From NCBI GenBank assembly GCA_034406715.1, contig CP137864.1, forward strand, positions 62,001 through 126,000: a stretch of DNA of 64,000 bases. Direction: 5' to 3'. Of this stretch, positions 8,446 to 18,283 are shown in pieces. Positions within the stretch are counted from its first letter, which is position 1; the number at the start of each line of letters is the position of its first letter. The DNA comes from Rhodotorula mucilaginosa (Eukaryota; Basidiomycota; Microbotryomycetes; Sporidiobolales; Sporidiobolaceae). Position numbers and translations under genes: made by a program. The notes below the pieces were generated by a model. That model ran no database searches. It was not told the origin of the DNA and worked only from the letters and a program-made list of their open reading frames with translations.

Positions 8446-10497
8446 TCAGTCCGAGTGGACAATAGGCTCAATCAATCCGAGCGCGTTCGTCGTCCCCGCC
8501 ATGATGGGCGCCATCAACTTGGAAGGCGGTATCGGCACCACGCGAGGTTTGCGAGGCCTCGCCCCTCCTCCGCCGCTGCCGCTCAGAGAGGAAGGCGAAG
8601 AGGACGAGTCGCTCCCTCCACTGTCGATGGTCGGCGAGAGTCTGCGAGCGGCGTCGCGTACTCGGTTCGCCTGCACGGGATCCGCGAGGCCGAGGAGTTG
8701 AGCGCCTGTCATCGGAATTGTTAGCGAGGTTCGTTCTCCCTCAAAAGTCAAGAAACTGGCGACCCACCATTCTCGCCGACGACCTTCAAGGCCTGAACTC
8801 GACCCGCCGAGTTCTGCGTCAGGATGTACTCGACCTGCACAGTACCCGTCAGTTCCACCGGGCGGTGGCAACATGAGCTCAAAACTTGAGACGCACCCTC
8901 TCTCCGGGCGAGAGGCAACGGAACCCGCGAGACTGTTCGATCCCCGTAAAGTGGACAAAGACTGCGGACAGCGACGAGGTGATCAGCCAACAGCTTCAAA
9001 TGTTGACGCTCGCAGAGAGACTCACCATCGGTGGCGAGTTCTTCCGCCCTGTCATCGATGATGTAGCCGAATCCCTGCAGAGAAGGACATTTTCCACACA
9101 TGTCAGCTCCATCGCTCCTCAATCGACCACGCAAAAAAAAAGAGGTAGGAACGGAGCTCACCGTCTGCGGGTTGAAAAACTTGCAAGTGCCTCGACTGCG
9201 CGGGTGTTCGCCCGCCTGGATCTGCTGCCTCAAGACGCTCCAATCCGGCGAACCGTGCTCGTGGACTTGAGGACGACGTCCTCCTCCCCCGTTACTCGTT
9301 TTTGTCGTCGGACTGGCCTCGAAGCGCTTGGTTGTACTCGTGGCGGCGCCAAAAGACGCCAAGGCGCCTTTGCTCCAAAGAACGGTCGGAGGAACAGCTC
9401 GTACTTGGAGACCGGGATCGAAGTGCGCACGCGGGGAAGGAGCCGCAGAGGAGGAGGACGAGATGGGGTAGGTGAACCCGTTGGCGACGAGGCGAGGTGG
9501 CGAACGCGGAGGAGGAGCAGTCGTCGTCGTCGGCCAGGGCATGGAGTGCTGCCCGATCGGACCCGGACCCGGCCCCGGTCCCGGACCGAGGTGAAGGCGA
9601 CCATGAACCGCTTGGAGGAGCGCCGCATCGTGCAGAGAGAGTGGCGGCGACGGGAGGTACGTTTCCACCGCTTGAGAAGCCGGCGGCGGCAAGGGGTAGC
9701 CCGCCGAAGGAGGGAGGAGATGGTTCGCTTCCCCCGACGAGATGGGGTAGTACAACGTCGTCGTCGGGACGGGGAAAGGAGGAGAAAAGGTGTCGGGGTA
9801 CTGTTCCGGCAACCCACTCGGCGCAGGAGAGAAAGGAGCGACCGAGGCGAGAGGAGTCGAAGTCGTCGTGGTGGAGGAAGGCGGCGGCGGCAAGGGTAGG
9901 AACCCAGGCGAGAGGTCGTACGATACGAACGAGTAGGGAGACTGGTACACCTGCGCCGGCGGGACATCTTGCACGAAACCGGCTGCGGACGAAATCGGGT
10001 ACGCGGACCGGTGCTGGTGCTGGTGCTGGTGCTGGGGAGGCGCCGGTACAGTCAACGGCGGCGACGTGATTGCGACGAACGGAGTCGGCAAAGGAGGCGA
10101 CTGCAGTGCGACCGACTTCCAAGGCGTGTCGGACGACGGGGGAGGAGGAGCGAGGCTGATCGCGCGGGGTTCACGGTCCGGAAGCTGCACGGCCGCGCCG
10201 ATCGGGTCGACTGGGACGACCGCGGCGGCTGAGGCCCTGTCGTGCGAGTCGGCCGACAAGGAGCGCTTGCGGCGGGGGCCCAACTTGTCGAACGCAGCAG
10301 CGGCAGTAGCAGCAGACTCGTCTTGGAGACTGGTGGGCGTGGCGTCCTCGTCGTGGCTGGCGCCGTCGTCGAGTGTGATGGGCGACTTGGGCGGCGTACT
10401 GCAGGGCGAGTCAAGGGTGAGTTGGAGCTCGAGGAGCGAGGTTTTGGAATGGGGGGCAAACGGACCTGCACGAAGCGGAGCGAGCACGAGGAGCCAT
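8446..10497 (-). CDS. Cold-shock-domain RNA-binding protein (paralogue 1)
   Basis: Six exons (10466-10497, 9162-10398, 9026-9074, 8897-8961, 8768-8834, 8446-8705) give 569 residues beginning MAPRARSASCSTPPKSP. A long Pro/Ser/Thr-rich, Tyr-containing low-complexity region of about 400 residues precedes one cold-shock domain. The domain reads SRGTCKFFNPQTGFGYIIDD, then VFVHFTGIEQSRGFRCL, GERVEY and GRVQALKVVGENG, so both nucleic-acid-binding motifs (GFGYI and VFVHF) are present. A short Ser/Gly-rich tail follows. The 32-nt first exon was chosen because it supplies an ATG, a GT donor, a 67-nt intron and the correct phase; without it the frame has no ATG. Probably a cytoplasmic single-strand RNA binder involved in mRNA control; targets unknown. 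A close paralogue lies at 46827-48877. Confidence 0.8.
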
Positions 10498-11681
10498 CCC
10501 TCGTGAGCTGATGCACGTCAAAGCTGGAGGAGCGGTGGTCACAATATGCGCGAGAACAAAGCCGTACACTCCACGAAGAGGAGAGGGAGCAGGAGAGCGG
10601 CGACACCCGAAGGCGAGGGACTTTCACATGCTCGGTTAGCGGTGGCAAAGGCGGGCTCGGCATAGCGTTCGCCTTTTTCCTGTGATCGAGACTTAGCGCG
10701 CCGGCGAGAGCGAGCGTTGGGAGCGATCATCAGCTGCTGCCGCCGCTGAGGAATGTGGCGGAGCGGAAAGCGGGATCTCTCGAGACGCGTCGTCCGGAAC
10801 GCAAAGACGCGTCCAACCAACCGCAGCCGCTGCGGCGTGAGCTCTTTCACGTGCATCTTGCGCCGGTCTTTGAGGATTTGAGCGGGCGAGGACAGTACAA
10901 GCTTGGAGCGTAGCAAGTGGCGACTGCACAGACGCAGGGAGGGGCAAGCGAAGGGCGGGACAAGCAGGAGCGTCCCACGTGATTCTGTCCGAGTGCAGCT
11001 GGCTCGGGTCGCTCCCTTGTAAGCGAGATTGTCAGTATAGAGCCGTTATGGTCTGGGACGCGAGTGACGGAAAGAGGTTTGGACTTGATCTCCGGCTTGC
11101 CCCTCTGAACCGACTTGGCACAGGCGCGCCCGAGGGCCGTACGGTGTGGTGCGGACACGCGCTTGCTATCTCGCTGCTCGCTCGCTTCAGCTGGCTCGCT
11201 CATCGCTTGGGCAGTGAACCCGCATCGAGGAGGACGACGAACGAACACGCTCGCGACTCGCTCATCGACGCACTCGGCGGACTTGCAGGTCAGTCTGAAC
11301 AGTTTCTGTGACCTATACAAGGCGGTCGACTGCAGCCCTCGCCAGCCGGAGCGGAGGGACAAGACGCGGGTTGATGGCGAGCGAACATCGGACCGGAGGG
11401 TGGCGGACGCACTCGCGCTGCACCAAGGCTGAAAGAGGGACGTGTGGCGCGGTCAGGACGGAGTAGTCTATCGAGTACTCGCTCGCCGAGCCCCCACAGA
11501 CCCGACGCGGCCACCTCGATTCATCACCTCCGCATCGACCCTGACACCCTCGTCTCTCCCGCAACAGCACTCGTACGCCCAAAAGACCTTACGAGGTCGA
11601 GACCATCCGTCGCAGCAACCAGCACCGCCGTTGCCGCCGCCGCTGAGCAAGCCCTGCACCCGCTCGCGCTCGCGGCCGTGA
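10498..11681. promoter_or_regulatory. Shared upstream region of the cold-shock gene and SIZ1
   Basis: This 1.18-kb gap lies between two divergent start codons and must hold both promoters and leaders. Several short frames are open but none shows a recognisable family or sensible splice structure. The right part (about 11440-11680) is open in the same general direction as SIZ1 and may be 5' leader. Confidence 0.45.
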
Positions 11682-14527
11682 ATGCCAGCGAGGGACAACC
11701 GCTCGTCCTCGTCGTACCCAGGCCCGCCGAACAGCCGGACCTTTTTCTCGCCCGAGGAGCGAGACTACCACTACTCCTACGACCCTCGCCGGACCGGTGT
11801 TCCCGCCGCTGCGTACAGATCCGCACCAGCCGACCCGTACCTTCACCCAGCGTTCCTTCCGGACCCGAGTCGTCCGCCAGGGTACGCCGCCCCATACAAC
11901 AGCAGCAGCAGCAGCAACTTCTTCCCCTCGCGCCCAGGTCCCCCTTCAGATCCCGCTCAGTTCGGCTTGGCCCGGAGCAGCAGAACCGCTCCCTCTCCAC
12001 CGCGACCGCGTCCGCCTCCTCGCGCGCGTTCGCCTCACCGTCCCCGTTCGCCGTCCCCTTACACGGCCGACCAGCTCCGCGACCAGCGCGCGTACCGTCC
12101 TCCCACCGCCACCATGTCGACCGATTACCAGGTGCGAGCTCGTTTCTGCCGTTTTCGAGAATCGGGCTGAGCTCACCCCCCCTGACCTGACACGCAGGCC
12201 TACCTCGAGGCGACCGGGGACTTGTCGCGCATGACGGTCGATCGCCTCAAGCGCGCCACCCGCGGCATCAACCAGGCCCTCGCGACCAACATGCGCCTCT
12301 CGGGCAAGAAGAACGACTTGGTGCGGTCCACCCAGCTCACGGAAATCCCAGTGAGAGAGCTCCTTACTTATACTGGCGCTTCTTGCCACCAGTACACGGC
12401 TTTGCTCGACACGCTCGCGATCGAGTATGACAAGCCGGACAAGACTCGCTTCCACACCTGCCGTCGCTACATCTCCGAAGCCAAGCTCTCGTGAGTACAC
12501 GCGCGAGTGATTGTCCTTCCCCGAAACCCTCCTCGCTGACCAAAACATACCCACACAGCACCAACCCGAACGGTCCGACTTGGAGCTTGCCAGCTGCGTC
12601 CACCTCGACGGGCTACACCGGCGGCTACAACGGTTACGGTCAGCGACAAGCGCCAGCGGCAGCGGCGACGAACGGCTACGGTGCGGCTCCCGGTAGCAAC
12701 GCCGGCGCGAGCACGTCGACGTACAGCCCTGCCGGGGCTGCCCTCCCCGCCCCTCGTTTTGGAGGCGCGTACGCTCAAGCAACACCCTCGACGACCCCCT
12801 CGTGGCAAACTCCGAGGGCGGACGAGCCGCCGATCCGGTTCCGGCCGTCTCCGTTCTACCGCGTCGAAAAGGCCCTCTCGAGCGTCGCGACGCTGATCAA
12901 GGCCGGACCGGGCGACCGCAAGATCGCCACCGTCCGGTTCAAGTTGACCGAACCGCAACTCGAACTCCTCCGCAAGTCGAAACAAGCCAAATCGAACGAC
13001 GCGCAGTACCAAGTCCGGTTGTACTGCACTTCGGACACGAACTACAACCAGATCCGGCCGCAGGCGCACCAGTTCCCGGCTCCGATCGAGTTCCCAGCGG
13101 CGTGCGAGGTCAAACTCAACAACGTCCTCGTGCCCGCCAACACGAAAGGGATCAAGAAACAACCGGGCACGGCTCCCCCCGTCAATCTCTCGGGTGCGAA
13201 AGGTCCCGCCGTCCCGACCACGAGCAGCGACATGACCCACACGGTCGATTTGATCTACACCAACACGGAAAAGGTCTACTACATTGTCGCGTACTTGATC
13301 GAGTACACCCCGATCGACAAGATTGTCGGGCGCGTCAAGGCGGGAAAGACGAGGTCCAAGGAAGAGGTCATCCAGGGCAGTGAGTGGCGGCCTGAACCGA
13401 ACTGCACCGATATCGCAGGCTGAACCGCTCTCGTGACCGTGTGCGCGCGCAGTCATCAAGCTGAACGACGACCCCGATGTCGAAGCGAGCGCGTTCGGAC
13501 TCTCGCTCAAGGATCCGGTGAGCGCGCGGGTCCTGAACCTTTCCCGCGAAAGAATCCCACCTGGCTGACCCCAGCACCTTTGCCGCCGACTAGCTCTCTT
13601 ATACCCGCATCGAGACGCCGATCCGCTCGGTGCACTGCCAGCACATTGCGTGCTTTGACGCCGTGACCTGGTTCGAGATCAACGAGCAGACGCCGCAATG
13701 GATGTGTCCGATCTGCAACAAGCCCCTCAAGGTCGAAGACATGGTCGTCGATGGGTGAGTTCGGTTCAGCAACACGCACACACGCGCGCGCAACGAGAGA
13801 GGTCTGACCCTCCCACGCGTGCAGCTACCTCGAGGACATTCTCAAGATCTGTTCCTCTTCGGTCGATTCGGTCACGGTCGAACCGGACGGGACTTGGCGT
13901 TCCGACAACGACAAGTTCGGAACTGCGAAACCTCGCATCGCCGCATCGAGTTCGGGTTCGGTGCGGAATTCGCCTACCCCCTCTGCGGCCGGGGGCGACA
14001 AGAAGCCCCTCTCTGGTTCGGGCAGTGGGAACGGCGGCGGCGGCGGTCGCGAAGCTGTGACGCTCGAGTTGGACTCGGACGACGACGACGACGCGCCACT
14101 CGCGAAACGTCCGAGGTTGAACGGCTACTCGAGTTTCGGAGGCGGAGGAGGAGGAGGAGGAGGCGGATCGTCCACGCCCGGCGGCGGACGGACGGGGACG
14201 GGAACTCCCCTCTCGGCGACGAACGAGATCCTCGACCTGACCCTTTCCTCCGACGACGAAGGCGCTCCTCCTCCTCCTCAGCGTTCCACCAGCACCACCG
14301 CCAACACCCTGGGCCAGCAGCACCGCCCTTCGATCGCGATGGCCCGTACGGGGTCGAGCGAGCAGAAAAAGGGACTCGAGGACGTGCAGCGCGACATTGC
14401 CGCGATGAACGAACGCATGCGGCGCGATTACGGCGAAAACTGGCGCGACCACTTTGGGTTGCACGACGCGCCGCAGCCGCAGCAGCCGCAGCACACGGGG
14501 TTGCCTAGTCCCGGTCCCGGGGCATAA
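11682..14527 (+). CDS. SIZ1: SIZ/PIAS-type SUMO E3 ligase
   Basis: Seven exons (11682-12131, 12198-12350, 12393-12490, 12559-13379, 13453-13517, 13594-13754, 13825-14527) give 816 residues. Order of parts: Pro/Ser-rich leader; SAP-like helix pair (about 150-220, with LKRATRGINQALATNMRLSG); PINIT domain (about 310-470, starting PFYRVEKALSS and including LYCTSD); SP-RING (IRSVHCQHIACFDAVTWFE then WMCPICNKPL); acidic and glycine-rich tail with a SUMO-interaction motif ILDLTLSSDDE. The SP-RING cysteines and histidine are intact. It should transfer SUMO from Ubc9 to nuclear substrates. A second ATG at 12114 (MSTDYQ, context GCCACC) sits just before the SAP part and would give 672 residues; which start is used is uncertain. 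The intron before the SP-RING exon ends in TAG at 13591-13593. Confidence 0.88.
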
Positions 14528-15034
14528 GGCTTGACCGCGTGATCTCGTGGCCCTGGTCGATCTCCGTTCCTCCACGGTAACTTTCCTGTCGATTTCTCTG
14601 ATCTCTCCCACCCGCTTGTTTGTTGTCTCTTCTCTCTGCCACATCAATGCCAATCTGAACTCTGTCTTCAACATGCATTCCACACGAGAGAAAGAGGCAC
14701 GGCGGGTATACTGGATTGCGGTAGAAAGAAAGGGAAAAGCGGCAAACAGAAGACACAGAAGCTATTGCTGACCCTCGACCTTGCGGCGTTTCGGATCCGG
14801 CGAGTTGCCCGTAGGCGGCTTCTCTCGGTTCGCAGAGTCGGCATCGATGAGCATGGAGCTGTCGACCAAGAGAGCAAAAGCCGCGAGAGAGGGAGTCAAC
14901 GCTTGTGTGCTTCAATTCTATGTTGCGAGTTGTGGTGGTGATTGAGAACAAAACAATGGGATGATGTATATATGGGGAAAGCTCTACAATCCCCGTCGCA
15001 GGTAGGGATGGGATGCAAGGTGAGAGGAAATGGC
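14528..15034. other. Convergent 3' flanks of SIZ1 and TSA1
   Basis: About 500 bases between two stop codons on opposite strands. No coding sequence or RNA gene was recognised; it should hold both 3' untranslated regions and polyadenylation signals. Confidence 0.4.
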
Positions 15035-15886
15035 CTACTCCTTGTTGGCCGAGGCAAAGTACTCCTTGGACGAGGTCGGGTCGGGCTTGATGGTGGCGTT
15101 GTTCTTCGAGTCGTCCCAGTTGGCGGGGCAGACCTCGCCGTGCTCGTCGGTGACTGTCGCGATTTGAAGCGATAGGGATCAGCACGCGGGCACGATCCAA
15201 AGGGCGGAACAGAAGGTAAGGGCGACCTACACTGGAAGGCCTTGACGAGACGGATGGTCTCGTCGACCGAGCGACCGACGGGCAAGTCGTTGATGGTGAT
15301 CTGGCGGAGGGTTCCCTTCGGGTCGATCAGGAACAGGCCACGGAGGGCGACGCCGGCCTCCTCGAGGAGGACGCCATAGTCGCGCGAGATCTTCATGTTC
15401 TTGTCGGCGACGAGCTTGAGCTTGAGGTTGGGGCCGAGTCCGCCCTCGTTCCGGTGCGTGTTGGCCCACGCGAGGTGCGAGTACTCCGAGTCGGTCGAGA
15501 CGGCGAGGACTTCGACGCCGAGCTTTTCAAAGTCGGCGAGGCGCTCGTTGAAGGCGAGGATCTCGGTCGGGCACACAAAGGTGACTGTGGTTCGCACGAG
15601 GTTGCGGTCAGTTTCTCTTTCCGGCTCGGTAACGGTGGTGGCGGCGACCAGGGGAAAAAAGTTGAAGAACACGGAAACTGAGCAACGTACAGTCGAGGGG
15701 GTAGAAGAAGAGGACGACCCATTTGCCCTTGTACTGCTCGAGTTTGACGGTCTGCAGGACGGCGAGGAGGTGAGTACGCCCAAGTTGGAGGAATAGCCGC
15801 GGGTTGCCCGGACTGACCTCGAAGAAGCCGTCGACAACGGCGGTGGCCTCGAAAGCGGGAGCGGGCTGCTGAACACGGGCGACCAT
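15035..15886 (-). CDS. TSA1: Thioredoxin peroxidase, typical 2-Cys peroxiredoxin
   Basis: Four exons (15818-15886, 15691-15751, 15231-15584, 15035-15153) give 200 residues, the normal length for this family. The peroxidatic cysteine lies in FTFVCPTEI, the resolving cysteine in HGEVCPANW. The [16 protein letters not shown] segment (GGLG) and the C-terminal extension with EYFA near the end resemble the GGLG and YF elements that make eukaryotic 2-Cys peroxiredoxins sensitive to over-oxidation. The enzyme reduces hydrogen peroxide using thioredoxin in the cytosol and can act as a chaperone and redox relay. It diverges from NudC across 386 bases. Confidence 0.93.
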
Positions 15887-16272
15887 TTTGCACAAGGCTG
15901 TGTGGCGGTTGAGACGGAGTACGAAGATGAGAGGTGGCACCGGAAGGAGAGAGCGAGTCAGCAAACACGTTCTGGGCCTGGAAGGTCGCCGCGTGAAGGC
16001 CGAGGGTGGGGTCATCAGCCCTGTCAGCAGTGAGTATGGACTGACCTTGTCTATGCACGTGCGAGTGTAGTGAGAAGAGAGAGAAAAAAAAAGGAGAGCG
16101 AGGAAGCGATCCGAACAATCGCTCCGCGCGCTGACAAATTCAAACAAGCAGTCGAGATCAAAATGTCGGCACCGCGAGACCGGCGACGCGGAACGGAAGC
16201 AGCCCACGCGAGAAATCGAATAGGGGCAACCTCGAATCCACCTGCAGCTGATCTCTACACTTTGCACGCGCC
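15887..16272. promoter_or_regulatory. Bidirectional promoter region, TSA1 / nudC
   Basis: 386 bases separate the two divergent start codons. No oxidative-stress element could be assigned with confidence. Short A-rich and purine-rich runs near 16076-16105 are the only visible bias. Confidence 0.4.
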
Positions 16273-17267
16273 ATGGCAGACCAGGAAGCCGCACCGCTGC
16301 ACGAGGATCAGCGGAAGGAGATCGACCGCGCCAACGCCGAGCGAGAGCAGAAGGAGCAAGCAGGTCCGCAGCCCCTCACGTAGTTACGTAGTCTCACTCT
16401 CACACCTGCACTCCGGCTGGCAGCTCTCCCATACCGGTGGCGGCAGACCCTCCAAGATGTGACCGTCACGGTGCCCGTCCCCGCCGGAACGAGGGGCAAG
16501 CAACTCGACGTCGTCCTCCGGAAACAGCACATCAAGGTCGGCGTCAAGGGGCAGGAACCCGTTCTCGAGGGAGACATGCCCTATGAGATCAAGGTCGACG
16601 ATTCAACCTGGACCCTCGGTCAGTCTCCGCGGGCGCATTTCCATACTCTCCTGATCAGGAAATGCTGACTTTGGGCCCACCGCAGACGACTCTCGAGAAG
16701 TGACCGTCTCGCTCGAGAAACTCAACCAACAAGTCTGGTGGCCGCACGTCGTCACGACGGCTCCCAAGATCGACACGACAAAGATCACGCCCGAGAACTC
16801 GAAACTGAGCGACCTCGACGGAGAGACGCGCGCCATGGTCGAAAAGATGATGGCGAGTCCCTCAGCCTTGTCTGCGTTTGTTTTCCCCGTCAGCGGTTGA
16901 CAACGCTGACTCTTGCCTGACAAATTTCTTGCAGTTTGACAACCAGCAAAAGGTATGCCTCCGATCGCCTCGCCCATCCCTGTCGTTTCTCCTGCGCATG
17001 CGCAAAAAGGAATTGACACGCGCCTCCTCCTCCTCCTCCCTGTAGCAAATGGGCAAGCCGACTTCGGACGAGCTCAAGAAGCAAGAGGCGCGCTGGCTTC
17101 CTCCGATCCTGGTCGCCGAGAACCCCTCGCAGCCATTTCGAACCAAAACTGCCCACGCAAGTCAACCTGTACTGATCGAGTCCATGTTCCCCCGCTGAGT
17201 GCAGATGCTCCGCAAGTTCCAAGAACAACATCCCGAGATGGACTTTAGCAACGCCAAAATTGGCTAG
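16273..17267 (+). CDS. NUDC: Nuclear movement protein NudC (CS domain)
   Basis: Six exons (16273-16363, 16424-16618, 16686-16852, 16935-16952, 17046-17087, 17205-17267) give 191 residues. An acidic/basic N-terminal helix ([20 protein letters not shown]) leads into a p23-like CS domain running from [17 protein letters not shown] to [13 protein letters not shown]. The conserved C-terminus reads [29 protein letters not shown] and [12 protein letters not shown], as in animal NudC. It is a co-chaperone for dynein/LIS1-linked and other client proteins in the cytoplasm. Two introns start with GC instead of GT (16853 and 17088). The conserved protein sequence across both joints leaves no better choice. 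One exon is only 18 nt. Confidence 0.9.
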
Positions 17268-18283
17268 GCTTTTCTTTTTCTGGCGCTTTTGCCTCCTCGC
17301 TTGTAGCAGTCCCATGTTCCGAATGTCGCGGTTTTGCGGACTCAGTTGTACTACAATCGCTTTTCGCAGTCGATCAAATCTGAGATGGTGCTCTGTGTCT
17401 GTGCGTGAGTGCCAACCATAGAGGAATGAGCACGCTCCGGTGATGGGCAAGAGGTGGCAAGTGGATACAAGATCAGGCCTGCTGTACATTCTCCTGTGTC
17501 TGCAACAATCCGTTTGAACGCTACACCGAGCTTTCAACCGCTAGCTTTGTGATCGTCATCCAAAGCGCAGTCAATGCCCTTGAACTGGTCGAGACTCCTT
17601 AGCCCGAGCAAGTTGGGAGGTCACGCTGACATGCTCACAAAGGCGGCGCGGCTAGGTCGGACTTGTTTCGCTGGTCAACGTGTTGTTCCGGTATCCCACA
17701 GACACAGATCTATCTGCCTGGCACGACTTTCCGCCTCTCCCTGGACCTGCAAAGCTCGAGAAAGAAGTCCGAAGCTCGAGTGGCAAAAGATCAGAGGTCC
17801 ATGCTGAGACTGATTGACTCGCTTTTGGAGTTCTGGAAGATCTTGGCATCACTCTGTGGATAGAATGGACAGGAGTGGGACCTGAACAGGAAACATATCT
17901 TCTCGATCAAGTAGCTCGAGAGTCTGCATTCCAGTGCATCCAGCTTCAACAAGAGCTCGCCTCTTCGAGTTCTCCAGATACGAAAAGCGACTGGACCAAC
18001 TTCCGGCGCTCGCACACTCGTCGCGGGGGGTGCAGAGGCAGTTATCACAACAGCAGCGAAGAACAAATTGCTTTCGTACGAACGTAGCTTGCGAGACCGT
18101 CCCGACCTTCCACACCGACAACCCGAGGTTTGCGCGCTAAGATAGTCTGATTGCAGCAGCAAAAAGTATGCGAAGATGAAGTCTAGTAGTCAAGAATAGA
18201 AGAGACTGAAACGCGAGGGGAATTACTGCTCTATGCGGGAGAGGAGAGAAAAAAACGCCGAGTCTGTGCGAAAGAGGGGAAGT
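17268..18283. other. Convergent intergenic region, no gene recognised
   Basis: About 1 kb between the nudC stop and the stop of the first ABC transporter. It contains several short open frames on both strands without family resemblance, consistent splice sites or repeats. Its composition looks less GC-rich than the neighbouring coding sequence. Most likely 3' flanks plus spacer. Confidence 0.4.

Noticed and set aside
9230-10122. Long open frames antisense to and out of frame with the cold-shock gene
   Set aside because: Arg/Ser-rich shadows of a GC-rich coding exon; the cold-shock frame with conserved motifs and intron joints is the real one.
17268-18283. Small protein genes in the nudC/ABC spacer
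   Set aside because: Frames under 130 codons, no motif, no start context and no splice pattern; typical of chance frames.
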